In this document: piece after piece, positions 24,730 to 31,643 of the stretch
How the letters are laid out: each line of letters begins with the position of its first letter
Numbering within the stretch: the first letter of the stretch is position 1
Assembly (NCBI GenBank): GCA_900317565.1
Contig: ONHI01000025.1
Span: 1 to 34,543 of the forward strand
Source: an uncultured Eubacteriales bacterium
GTDB lineage: Bacteria; Bacillota; Clostridia; Christensenellales; Aristaeellaceae
DNA length: 34,543 nucleotides
Reading direction: 5' to 3'
Program-made: the position numbers and the translations under genes
The notes under the pieces: generated by a model
Seen by the model: the letters and a program-made list of their open reading frames with translations, nothing else
Database searches by the model: none
Told to the model about the DNA's origin: nothing

Positions 24730-25326
24730 TTAATAGTCGATGTAATAGCGCTTGTAGGCGTTGATCACGGTGGTGTCGCCGTACTTGCGCTCCCGGGCGA
24801 AGCCGAGCGCGCTGTACTCCTGGTGCACGTGGCCGTGGACCAGATAGCGGGGCTTATAGCGGTCCATCAGGTCCAGGAACACCTGGAAGCCCCGGTGGGG
24901 CAGGTCCTCCATGTCGCCGACGCCCAGCGCCGGGGCGTGGGCCAGCAGTATGTCGAAGCCCTTGTGCTTGCGCAGCTTGCGGCGCAGCTTGCGCACCCGG
25001 CGGGCCATCTCCTTTTCATTGAACATATAGGGCTGGTTCGGGCGATAGCGCATGCTGCCGCCCAGGCCCAGTATGCGCACGCCGTTGAACACCACGATAT
25101 CGTCGTCCACGCACTCGCAGCCCTCGGGCGGCTTGGTGTCGTAGCCCGTGTCGTGGTTGCCGTGGACATAGTAGATCGGCGCGTGGGTGAAGCAGGTCAG
25201 GAAGGACAGGTACTCCGCGGGCAGATCGCCGCAGGACAGCACCAGCTCCACGCCCTCCAGCAGCCGCCGGTCCAGATAGTCCCACAGCGCCTTGTCCGCC
25301 GTATCGGCCAGCACCAGTATCTTCAT
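24730..25326 (-). CDS. Calcineurin-like metallophosphoesterase
   Basis: The 198-residue protein starts MKILVLADTADKALWD and has LSCGDLPAEYLSF, YYVHGNHDTGY, LAHAPALGVGD and VHGHVHQEY, the metal motifs of the calcineurin-like fold. The usual first motif DxH reads DTA, so one His ligand is missing; close clostridial relatives share this, so it is probably a subfamily trait. Substrate unknown. ATG 25326 is chosen because it begins the first strand; an in-frame TTG lies 24 nt upstream. It is followed 10 nt later by the YigZ-like gene. Confidence 0.85.
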   Translation of the reverse strand: MKILVLADTADKALWDYLDRRLLEGVELVLSCGDLPAEYLSFLTCFTHAPIYYVHGNHDTGYDTKPPEGCECVDDDIVVFNGVRILGLGGSMRYRPNQPYMFNEKEMARRVRKLRRKLRKHKGFDILLAHAPALGVGDMEDLPHRGFQVFLDLMDRYKPRYLVHGHVHQEYSALGFARERKYGDTTVINAYKRYYIDY

Positions 25327-25346
25327 GGCCCGCACATCCTTTGTGA

Positions 25347-25449
25347 TCAAGTCCCTGATCCCTAATCCCTAATCCCTGGTTCCCCGGTTCCCCTAATGCC
25401 TACTGCCTAATGCCTACTGCCTACTGCCTAATGCCTAATCCCTAACCCC
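25347..25449 (-). repeat. Heptamer array 6
   Basis: Read on the minus strand it begins on the base after the stop codon of the BMP reading frame: GGGGTTA, GGGATTA, GGCATTA, GGCAGTA x2, GGCATTA, GGCAGTA, GGCATTA. GGGGAAC-type units follow, then three GGGATTA/GGGATCA units. It ends close to the start of the metallophosphoesterase gene. Confidence 0.92.
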
Positions 25450-25725
25450 TCAATTCTCCTCCGCCTTCCAGCTGAACGACGAGGCGGTGGGCAGGTTGAT
25501 CTCCCGGATGCCCTGGAGCTCCACCAGCGCCTTGGCCTCGTCCTTCAGCTCGTCCAGCGCGGGGAAGCCGCCCACCACGTTGTCCACCAGCCAATCCATG
25601 GAGATGACCTCCGCGGGGGTCAGCCTGCTGTCCACGGGGCAGCGGATCTCGCCGGCCTGGTCGCGGATGATGCTCTCGAAGGGCCAGAACACGCCCTCGC
25701 GGATGTGCTCCTTCACCAGCTCCAC
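25450..25725 (-). pseudogene. C-terminal piece of the frameshifted BMP-family protein
   Basis: These 91 codons begin with VELVKEHIREGVFWPFES and continue in a style typical of the end of cytoplasmic BMP-family proteins. They lack their own ribosome binding site and overlap the larger frame by 13 nt in the +1 frame. Adding a single base near 25730 (turning GGCGTCGG into GGCGTGCGG) would join the two frames as DGVRLVELVKEH without a gap. This is therefore the lost tail of the gene at 25713-27329, not a separate gene. Confidence 0.75.
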
Positions 25726-27329
25726 CAGCCGACGCCGTCCTCCTTCCAGTTGCCGTTCAGCACGCTGCGGGTCAGGAATTCATAGATGCGGCTCCAGTCC
25801 AGCACCGGTATGGCGATGCTGTCCTTCTTGCCGTCCCGCTGGGCGTACAGGCCGTATTCCACGGCGTGATGGCTGGGCGCGCCGACGTCGCGGCTGGATA
25901 TGATCTCCACCCTCTCGTCGCCGAAGGGATTCTCCGGGTCGTAATCCCTGCGGGTGGACCAGGCCAGCTTGACCTTCACCCGGGGGTTGACCATCCGCGC
26001 GCCGAGGGCGAAGGCGTTGATGCTGGCGGCCACGCCGGCGATGGGATAATCCCCGATGTAGCCCACCAGGTCGTTTTCGGTCAGCGCCCCGGCGATCATG
26101 CCGATCAGGAACTTGACCTCGTAGATGCGCAGGTAGTAGGAGCGCACCCGCTGCCAGCTGGCCAGCAGCGAGCAGTTCAGTATCCGCGCGCCGGGGTGCT
26201 TCACCGAGGCCTTCATCGAGGCGGACAGCAGCACCGGCGAGGTGGTGAAGATCAGGTCGTTGCCCTCGGCGATCAGCCGCTCCAGCTCGCTCTCATAGGT
26301 CGCCGGGTCCTCGCACACGCACACCGTGGTCTTGACCCGGTTGCCCATGGCGTTTTCCAGGTTCACCCGGCCCAGGTCGTGCCAGTAGGTCCAGCCGGAC
26401 TGGCTGGGCTGGCGGGTGTACATGAAGGCCACCTTCACGCTGTTGGGGCCGAACAGGGTGTTCAGCAGGCTGGAGCCCTTGGAGTTCTGCTTCAACTCGT
26501 CGGGCTTCATGATCAGCGCGACGTTTTCGGCCTCCTTGTCCTTCTCGAACTCGCCCCACAGCGCCTTGACCTCGCTGCGCAGCTGGGGCTCGAACTTCTT
26601 CGGCGCGTCGGCATAGCCGCAGGCCTCCAGGTAGATCAGGAAGGCGTCGCCGGTGGTGGCGGGCAGCTTGCCCCGGTCGCTGGCGGCCTCGCGGGTCTTG
26701 TATTCGTTGCGGAAGCGCATGTAGGCGGCCAGGAAGTCGCTGCGCTCCTCGCTGGTCCAGCGCTCGCCGGGCTTCTTGCCGGTCAGCTCGTACAGCCTGG
26801 CGTAGCTGCCGGGCTTGGAGAACCACAGGTAGTTGATCTGGGTGTCGTTGTAGAAGGGCAGGAACTCGAAGTACATCACGTTTTCCGGGTCGTCGGTGCG
26901 CCGGGGCATCACCCGGGTGACCTCCGCCTCGATGGAGACGGAGTTCAAAAACTTCATCACGCTGACCCGCTTGTTGCCCTCCACCAGGTAATAGCGGTTC
27001 AGGTATTCCAGCACCTTCACCGGCTGGTTCAGGCCCTGCTCCACGATGCCCTCGTACAGCACGCCCCACTTCGTGGCGAATTCGCAGCCGGGGTCCAGTA
27101 TGGGCATGAAGTTCGCCGCGAAGGCGTTGGTCCGGCCCTTGGAGGCCGTGCCCACCACCTTGCTCAGTGGGATCTGGTGCAGGCCCAGCGGCACGTGGCT
27201 CAGCGCGTTCAGCCGCTCCTCGATCTCCTCCAGCACCGGCAAAAAGGGGCTCTCCCGCCGCTGCATGCGCGCATGATATTCCTTTAAGCCCGACCGTCTC
27301 GCGCGGGCGTAAGCGTCTTGTCCAACCAT
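25713..27329 (-). CDS. Cytoplasmic ParB-like/BMP-family (PnrA-like) fusion protein, frameshifted
   Basis: The 538-codon frame has no signal peptide or lipobox. Its N-terminal ~170 residues include a ParB-nuclease-like segment (VLEYLNRYYLVEGNKRVSVMKFLNS). From about residue 280 it has the periplasmic-binding fold of BMP/PnrA nucleoside-binding lipoproteins (VKVAFMYTRQPSQSGWTYWHDLGR, IFTTSP, VGYIGDYPIAGVAASINAFALGA). Known BMP proteins bind nucleosides outside the cell; a cytoplasmic version would be a sensor or regulator (inference). The frame ends early at DGVGWWSW; the true tail lies in the next frame (25450-25725). Start ATG with AGGAG 8 nt upstream and a good promoter. A sequencing error could explain the frameshift. 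Confidence 0.8.
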   Translation of the reverse strand: MVGQDAYARARRSGLKEYHARMQRRESPFLPVLEEIEERLNALSHVPLGLHQIPLSKVVGTASKGRTNAFAANFMPILDPGCEFATKWGVLYEGIVEQGLNQPVKVLEYLNRYYLVEGNKRVSVMKFLNSVSIEAEVTRVMPRRTDDPENVMYFEFLPFYNDTQINYLWFSKPGSYARLYELTGKKPGERWTSEERSDFLAAYMRFRNEYKTREAASDRGKLPATTGDAFLIYLEACGYADAPKKFEPQLRSEVKALWGEFEKDKEAENVALIMKPDELKQNSKGSSLLNTLFGPNSVKVAFMYTRQPSQSGWTYWHDLGRVNLENAMGNRVKTTVCVCEDPATYESELERLIAEGNDLIFTTSPVLLSASMKASVKHPGARILNCSLLASWQRVRSYYLRIYEVKFLIGMIAGALTENDLVGYIGDYPIAGVAASINAFALGARMVNPRVKVKLAWSTRRDYDPENPFGDERVEIISSRDVGAPSHHAVEYGLYAQRDGKKDSIAIPVLDWSRIYEFLTRSVLNGNWKEDGVGWWSW

Positions 27330-27393
27330 GTTCTCACACTCCTGTCGTCAGGATAATCGCGCCGGATGCGCTTGTCGCCCGGCGCACCGCAAG

Positions 27394-27422
27394 AGTATAT
27401 CCGGGGAAGGTAAAGATATCAA
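27394..27422 (-). promoter_or_regulatory. Promoter for the BMP-family gene
   Basis: On the minus strand TTGATA, 17-nt spacer, TATACT, 65 nt before the start codon. Confidence 0.75.
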
Positions 27423-27441
27423 GCGCGGAAAGGTTGCGGGA

Positions 27442-27483
27442 GGAATGAGAAATTGGGAATGAGGAATTAGGAATGAGGAATGG
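27442..27483 (+). repeat. Heptamer array 7 (GGAATGA/GGAATTA)
   Basis: GGAATGA, a broken unit, then GGAATGA, GGAATTA, GGAATGA, GGAATGG in phase. It lies 5 nt past the end of the YbaK-like gene, but with the G-rich strand antisense to that gene. Confidence 0.75.
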
Positions 27484-27487
27484 TCGG

Positions 27488-28006
27488 TCAATTCTCAATC
27501 CCCCCAAAATCGTGTATCTCCACGTCCATCGCCTCGGCTCCCACGGCGGGCAGGAACCTGTCGAAGAAGTCCCCCGCGGTCATGGCCAGCGTCCGGGTGT
27601 TGTCGCAGGGATGGAAGGCGAGGACCGGCATCCGGCGCAGCGCCGCGTCCACGATCAGGCCCACGCCCTTGGCCTCGGGGAAGATCAGCCCCATGGGGCT
27701 GGCGGAGCCGCCGTGGCAGCGCAGCCGGTCGAACAGCATCTCCTCCGGCGCGAAGCTGAGCCGCGACGAGCCCACCTGGCGGGAGATGTCCGCGGTGTGG
27801 AAGCGGGCGTCCGGCCGGGTGATGCACAGATAGCAGCGCTTGCGGTTCTTCGTGGTCAGGAAGATGTTCTTCACCGTCAACGCGCCCAGTGCCGCGTCCA
27901 GCGCGGCGCAGTCGGCCATGGTGAAGGCCGGGGCGTGCTCGATGGCGCGATAGGGGATGCCCAGCCCGTCCAGGAAGGCGAACACCGCCTCGAAGGTCTC
28001 GCTCAC
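27488..28006 (-). CDS. ProX/YbaK-family aminoacyl-tRNA deacylase
   Basis: The 172-residue protein of the YbaK/prolyl-tRNA-editing fold hydrolyses mischarged tRNA such as Ala-tRNA-Pro. Seen are the conserved Lys in VKNIFLTTKNRKRCYLCIT, SRLSFAPEEMLFDRLRCHGGSASPMGL (the usual GSVSPFGL region) and VLAFHPCDNTRTLAM. The start is a GTG that overlaps the stop of the dnaI-like gene (GTGA); GAGGAG lies only 3-4 nt upstream, so coupling to the upstream gene is likely. The frame is open far upstream but only as a shadow. Confidence 0.88.
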   Translation of the reverse strand: MSETFEAVFAFLDGLGIPYRAIEHAPAFTMADCAALDAALGALTVKNIFLTTKNRKRCYLCITRPDARFHTADISRQVGSSRLSFAPEEMLFDRLRCHGGSASPMGLIFPEAKGVGLIVDAALRRMPVLAFHPCDNTRTLAMTAGDFFDRFLPAVGAEAMDVEIHDFGGIEN

Positions 28007-28977
28007 AGGCTCCTCAGATCCTTTCCCCTGAACAGCACCGGCGCGCACAGCGTCTTGTCCAGCAGCCGGGAGGCCACGCGCTCGCCGTAGCGCTCCTGGA
28101 TCTGCACCGGCGTGAGGTTGGTGGCGACCACGGTGTGGCGCTTGGCGGCGTTGCGCTCGTTCAGCAGCGTGAACAGGTATTCCACGGTGATATTGCGCAT
28201 CATCGGCTCGGTGCCCAGGTCGTCGATCAGCAGCAGCGGCACCTCGATCAGCGAGGAGAAGCCGTCGTACTTGTCGTCGTTGCCCATGTGCTGCTGGCGC
28301 ATGGCCTCGAACAGCCGGAAGGCGGTGATGCGCACGGCGGAGAAGCCCCGGGCGGTCACCCGCTCGAACACGCAGTTCAGCAGGAAGGTCTTGCCCAGGC
28401 CGCCCGCGCCGGTGAACAGCAGGTTGCGGCGCTCGGTATCGGGAAAGCTGTCGGCGTAGCGCTCGCACAGCGCCCGGGATTTGACCAGCCGGTCCCGCTG
28501 GCCGTCCGCCTCCGGGGCGATGGCGGCGTCGAAGCGGTCGAAATTCTGCTCGTCCAGCCCGGCCATGCTGCCGTCCTCATACTGGCGCAGCCGCAGCCGC
28601 GCCTCGAAGCACTCGCAGAAGCGGGACGGCGCCTCGCCCACGTAGCCGGTATCCCGGCAGACGGGGCAGCGGTAGCGGGGCTCCAGCGCGTCCTCCGGCA
28701 GGCCGGCGCGCACCAGCAGCGCCCGGATGCGGGCGTTGTTGGCCTGGCCCTGGCGCTTCATGTCCCGGGCGAGGGCGGCGCGGGTCTCGGCGCTGGACTG
28801 GTTCAGTATGCTGCGCATGGCCCCGAAGGCGAGCTCGACGTTGCTGGCCCGCAGCTCGGCGATCTCCGGCTCCAGCGCGCAGGCCTGCTCCAGGCGGCGT
28901 GCCTGGTCGGCCTCGTTCCGGGCCCGCTGGTGGGCGTATTCCTCCAGCAGCGCGCGAATGTGTTCCGAGCGCGTCAT
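28003..28977 (-). CDS. DnaC/DnaI-like helicase loader ATPase
   Basis: The 324-residue AAA+ protein is of the type that loads the replicative helicase. The N-terminal helical part (to about 100) is followed by a zinc-binding stretch CPVCRDTGYVG...FCECF (about 105-125). The ATPase domain has Walker A TGAGGLGKTF, Walker B LLLIDDLGTE and sensor VVATNL, and ends with an Arg-rich region (YGERVASRLLD). Overlaps at both ends (4 nt with the DnaD-like gene, 4 nt with the YbaK-like gene) show one operon. Pairing with a DnaD protein is the usual Firmicutes primosome arrangement. Confidence 0.9.
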   Translation of the reverse strand: MTRSEHIRALLEEYAHQRARNEADQARRLEQACALEPEIAELRASNVELAFGAMRSILNQSSAETRAALARDMKRQGQANNARIRALLVRAGLPEDALEPRYRCPVCRDTGYVGEAPSRFCECFEARLRLRQYEDGSMAGLDEQNFDRFDAAIAPEADGQRDRLVKSRALCERYADSFPDTERRNLLFTGAGGLGKTFLLNCVFERVTARGFSAVRITAFRLFEAMRQQHMGNDDKYDGFSSLIEVPLLLIDDLGTEPMMRNITVEYLFTLLNERNAAKRHTVVATNLTPVQIQERYGERVASRLLDKTLCAPVLFRGKDLRSL

Positions 28978-30443
28978 TTGCCGTCGCCTCCTTCGCCGTA
29001 TTCATCCAGGTTCACGTAGAAGTCGTCCCCGAAGTCCTCGTCCCGGTACTCCCGCTGGGCGTAGTTCAGCGCGGGGTTCGCGCTCTGGCCCGGCTGTCCG
29101 CCCGTCGCGGCGCGGCTCTGCCGGACGGCCTCGTGGCGGGCCTTCGCGTCCTCCACGGTGCGCACGCCCTCGTCGCGCCAGCCGTTCAGCAGCTTGTCCA
29201 TGTACTTCATGGGCACCTGCATGTCCCGGGCGCACTCGGCGGCGTATTCGATCACGGCCCCGTCGTGCTCGGTCTTCCAGCGCTCGTACAGCGCCAGGTC
29301 GTTCTTCGTGGGGCGGCGGTCCAGGCCGCACTTCTCCAGCAGCGCCCGCACGGGCACCGTCTTGCGCTCCAGGTCCCCGATGTAGGCCTCGGCGGCCTGC
29401 TGGGTGTAGATGCCCTCCTTTTCCCACTGCTCCAGCATCCATTCCACGTATTTCAGCGTGGTCTGCTTGCGGCGGCGGCACTGGATTGCGGCCAGCCGGA
29501 TGGTGCCGGGCTCGAACCCGGCCTCCCGCAGCCTGGCATAGCGCTCCAGCAGGTCCGGCGAGGGCGTGGCCTGCTTGGCGTCCAGCTCCCGGAGCACCTC
29601 GGACAATTCCGCCCAATAGGCGCTCCTGTCGTCCCGGCGGGATTTCAGCACCGCGTCCAGATAGGCGAAGGAGGGCTTGGAGGACTTGGTGGTCTCGGCG
29701 CAGGCCTCCAGGATCTGCTCCTGGGTGTAGTGCCATTCGCCCACCCAACGCTTGGCGCAGTCCAGCTCGTCCATGGTGGGCTCCCGGCGCAGCGAGAAGC
29801 GCTTCAGCACCGCCTGGGCCACGGGATAGACGTTCTCCTCCTGGGCGATGGCCCGCTCCACGTCCTCGACGGTGCGGCAGCCCCGGTCCGCCCAGGCCAC
29901 AGCCAGCTTGTCCATGCGCTTGAACACGGAGGCGGGGCTGGGTTGCTTGCTGCGGGAGCGGCTGATGCCGAACTCCACCAGCCGCAGCACGGCGGCCTGG
30001 TCGTAGCCCATCACGTTCAGCCATTCGTTGGCCATGCGGTATTCGTGGGATTCGATCAGCTTCGGCCCGAACAGCGCCTGCAGCGAGGCGTTGAAATCCC
30101 GGTAGGCGTAGTAGTCCCGCTCCATGGGATTGACGGAGGCGATGGCCTCCGCCCGCACGGGCAGCAGCTCATAGGTGGGGGGACGGTCGCTCAGCCGCCG
30201 CACCAGGCCCTGCCGCTCCCAGTAGGCGAAGGCGGCGTAGACCTCGTCCGCCTCCATGTGCAGCGCCCTGGCCGTGTCCTCCAGGTCGCCGCCCAGCTCC
30301 GGGTGCAGCGCCAGCATGCGGGCATACAGGTATACACGCAGGAAGCCCTCCGGGGCCGCCGGCAGGTATTCCATCAGAAACAGGTTCTCGATGGGCGTGG
30401 AATCGAACATCCCCGCCCCCTCGGCAAAGCTGAAAAAGGACAT
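28974..30443 (-). CDS. DnaD-domain primosomal protein with repeated DnaD modules
   Basis: The 489-residue protein has an N-terminal winged-helix-like part (about 1-110), then what look like four DnaD_2-type helical modules (about 130-205, 225-270, 285-360, 370-435). Each has a YxxF/YxEWxLxxW pattern, for example FKRMDKLAVAWADRG, YVEWMLEQWEKEG and YMDKLLNGWRDEG. The acidic tail ends DEYGEGGDGK. DnaD proteins open origin DNA and help load helicase. More than two modules is unusual compared with B. subtilis DnaD (232 residues). GGGGGGAACC precedes the ATG, and it is the first gene of the operon with dnaI and ybaK-like. Confidence 0.85.
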   Translation of the reverse strand: MSFFSFAEGAGMFDSTPIENLFLMEYLPAAPEGFLRVYLYARMLALHPELGGDLEDTARALHMEADEVYAAFAYWERQGLVRRLSDRPPTYELLPVRAEAIASVNPMERDYYAYRDFNASLQALFGPKLIESHEYRMANEWLNVMGYDQAAVLRLVEFGISRSRSKQPSPASVFKRMDKLAVAWADRGCRTVEDVERAIAQEENVYPVAQAVLKRFSLRREPTMDELDCAKRWVGEWHYTQEQILEACAETTKSSKPSFAYLDAVLKSRRDDRSAYWAELSEVLRELDAKQATPSPDLLERYARLREAGFEPGTIRLAAIQCRRRKQTTLKYVEWMLEQWEKEGIYTQQAAEAYIGDLERKTVPVRALLEKCGLDRRPTKNDLALYERWKTEHDGAVIEYAAECARDMQVPMKYMDKLLNGWRDEGVRTVEDAKARHEAVRQSRAATGGQPGQSANPALNYAQREYRDEDFGDDFYVNLDEYGEGGDGK

Positions 30444-30476
30444 GGTTCCCCCCGATGCGTCTATATATCTAATAAT

Positions 30477-30505
30477 ATCATATCATATTTCATGGGAAAT
30501 TACAA
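30477..30505 (-). promoter_or_regulatory. Promoter of the dnaD-dnaI-ybaK-like operon
   Basis: On the minus strand TTGTAA, 17-nt spacer, TATGAT, 33 nt before the start. A very AT-rich TATGATATGATATTATT run offers alternative -10 boxes. Confidence 0.65.
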
Positions 30506-30558
30506 CGGCGCGGGGGAGGGTTTCTGCGCGCGCCGGAGGCCGCCGAAGGGGCGGGGGC

Positions 30559-30591
30559 AAAAAAAGCCGCCGTCCCGGAGGGGGACGGCGG
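30559..30591 (-). terminator. Rho-independent terminator of the SH3 protein gene
   Basis: On the minus strand a 10-bp stem CCGCCGTCCC / GGGACGGCGG (loop CCTCC) is followed by C and seven T. Confidence 0.92.
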
Positions 30592-30623
30592 GGTGTGATA
30601 TGGAATGGGGAGCGCGATGCGCG

Positions 30624-31100
30624 TCACAGCCTGATAAAGCCGACCGCGCCGCGCAGGCTGACGATGATCCAATCGCCCTCCTGCCGCAGGACGGGCAGCA
30701 CGGTGTCGTCGTCCAGCAGGGCGACCTTGGGGGCCGACGTGCTGTTCCAGGCGTAGACCGCGGTCTTTCCGTCCGTGCGGTACCAGGCGGGATCGATGGC
30801 CAGGTACTCCGCGTTCACCCAGCCCGCGGGCTCGGCGTCCACGTCGTCCGAGACAAAGATCTTCGCCCAACCGTTCGACTGCTCATACACGGCGACGGTC
30901 CGGCCGTATTCCAGCGAATCCACCGCCTTGGAGGAGGCGCTGGGCTCCTTGCGCACGGTCAGCTTTTCGCACAGCACCACGGCGTCCAGGCCGATCTGCC
31001 CTTCGCCGTGGGGTGGGTAGAGCTCCGCATGGACGACGCCCACGCATCCGAGCATCAGTACCAGCACCATTGCAATCGTAACCCAAACCTGCTTCTTCAT
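30624..31100 (-). CDS. Exported SH3-domain protein
   Basis: The 158-residue protein has a signal peptide (MKKQVWVTIAMVLVLMLGCVG to HA, cleavage before ELYP). A bacterial SH3 domain follows: LTVRKEPSASSKAVDSLEYGRTVAVYEQSNGWAKIF plus GWVNAEYLAI, about residues 40-100. A second, weaker SH3-like stretch (VALLDDDTVLPVLRQEGDWIIVSLRGAVGFIRL) runs to the end. Such domains often bind cell wall. ATG 31100 has GGGAGGAAA upstream; a longer in-frame extension lacks a ribosome binding site and would bury the signal peptide. Confidence 0.85.
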   Translation of the reverse strand: MKKQVWVTIAMVLVLMLGCVGVVHAELYPPHGEGQIGLDAVVLCEKLTVRKEPSASSKAVDSLEYGRTVAVYEQSNGWAKIFVSDDVDAEPAGWVNAEYLAIDPAWYRTDGKTAVYAWNSTSAPKVALLDDDTVLPVLRQEGDWIIVSLRGAVGFIRL

Positions 31101-31220
31101 ATCCGTTTCCTCCCGTGTCTTTGGTTTATTATGAGACGTCGGCCCCGGCCGCTTTGTTCCACCGATGAGAATGGGATGAAAAGGCGCAGAGACCCACAAA
31201 GGGGCATAGAGGCTCGATTC

Positions 31221-31249
31221 ATTATATCGGAATGGGCAAACGATGTCAA
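31221..31249 (-). promoter_or_regulatory. Fully consensus sigma-A promoter for the SH3 protein
   Basis: On the minus strand TTGACA, exactly 17 nt, TATAAT. The leader to the ATG at 31100 is about 115 nt. That is long enough for regulation, but no known riboswitch is recognised in it. Confidence 0.85.
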
Positions 31250-31263
31250 TGAGAACCCGAAGC
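31248..31263 (+). repeat. Direct repeat, left copy (AATGARAACCCGAAGC)
   Basis: 15 of 16 bases match 31690-31705. Both copies are the left arm of a CCCGAAG...CTTCGGG hairpin. They bracket the type I toxin-antitoxin cassette. Confidence 0.7.
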
Positions 31264-31381
31264 GTTTGGACTTCGGGTGTGTAGGCGTTTGATGATAATA
31301 ATCATGACCATTGCAAAAAACCAGGCACCATTTATGATTGAGCCATTCAGTCTGAACCAGGTCTATACATTTACAGGCAGA

Positions 31382-31410
31382 TTGACGAGTCTTGTCGCAT
31401 GATGTATAAT
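31382..31410 (+). promoter_or_regulatory. Promoter of the small toxin-like gene
   Basis: TTGACG, 17-nt spacer, TATAAT; predicted start at about 31417, giving a leader of about 56 nt. Bases 31280-31381 hold nothing recognisable. Confidence 0.85.
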
Positions 31411-31438
31411 AATTTTGCTGGACGATGGCCCGGAAGCG

Positions 31439-31464
31439 CTCCCGCTGAATACAAAAGGCGGGAG
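31439..31464 (+). promoter_or_regulatory. Hairpin hiding the toxin ribosome binding site
   Basis: CTCCCGC (31439-31445) pairs perfectly with GCGGGAG (31458-31464). The right arm covers the 5' part of the ribosome binding site GGAGGTGA (31461-31468), so the folded leader should block translation. Confidence 0.65.
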
Positions 31465-31472
31465 GTGATGGT

Positions 31473-31553
31473 ATGACGAACCTTGACTTGTTCATGGCTC
31501 TGATTGCCGTTGCAAGTCTCGCGTTGACGATTTACTTCGGCTCAAAGCGTTAG
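31473..31553 (+). CDS. Small membrane peptide, type I toxin-like (26 aa)
   Basis: The gene encodes MTNLDLFMALIAVASL followed by ALTIYFGSKR: a short polar start, one hydrophobic membrane span (about residues 6-22) and a basic tail, as in TxpA/BsrG and the putative holin-like toxins of Firmicutes. No homology search could be run. It is supported as a gene by its own near-consensus promoter, a strong GGAGGTGA site 5 nt before ATG and a terminator right after the stop. The leader hides the ribosome binding site and an antisense promoter faces it. It would damage or depolarise the membrane when expressed (inference). Confidence 0.65.
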   Translation: MTNLDLFMALIAVASLALTIYFGSKR

Positions 31554-31556
31554 ATG

Positions 31557-31637
31557 AAAAATGCTCCCGGGTAGGTGGCACTACTCGAGAGCGTTTTGCT
31601 GTAGTCCACTAAACTACGGCGGGGCGCTTCCTGCTAC
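31557..31637 (-). ncRNA. Predicted antisense RNA antitoxin (RatA-like)
   Basis: A minus-strand transcript would start about 7 nt after the -10 box (near 31637) and end at the T-run complementary to 31557-31561, about 80 nt. It first forms a small stem (GTAGTTT/GGACTAC) and then the 12-bp terminator hairpin shared with the toxin mRNA. It overlaps the 3' UTR of the toxin mRNA by about 40 nt, enough to pair end to end. There is no open reading frame with a ribosome binding site. Confidence 0.6.
31563..31597. terminator. Bidirectional terminator shared by toxin mRNA and antisense RNA
   Basis: A 12-bp stem (GCTCCCGGGTAG / CTACTCGAGAGC, one mismatch and one G-U) with loop GTGGCA. On plus it is followed by GTTTT; on minus by ATTTTT. 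Confidence 0.8.
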
Positions 31638-31643
31638 AACTCC

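Noticed and set aside
25705-25745. Programmed ribosomal frameshift in the BMP-family gene
   Set aside because: No slippery heptamer or following pseudoknot-like structure is visible; a single-base deletion or sequence error is simpler.
31555-31640. tRNA-like gene on the minus strand (GTAGTTTAGTGGACTAC resembles a D-arm)
   Set aside because: No T-loop TTCGA, no cloverleaf and no acceptor pairing; better explained as antisense RNA with a terminator hairpin.
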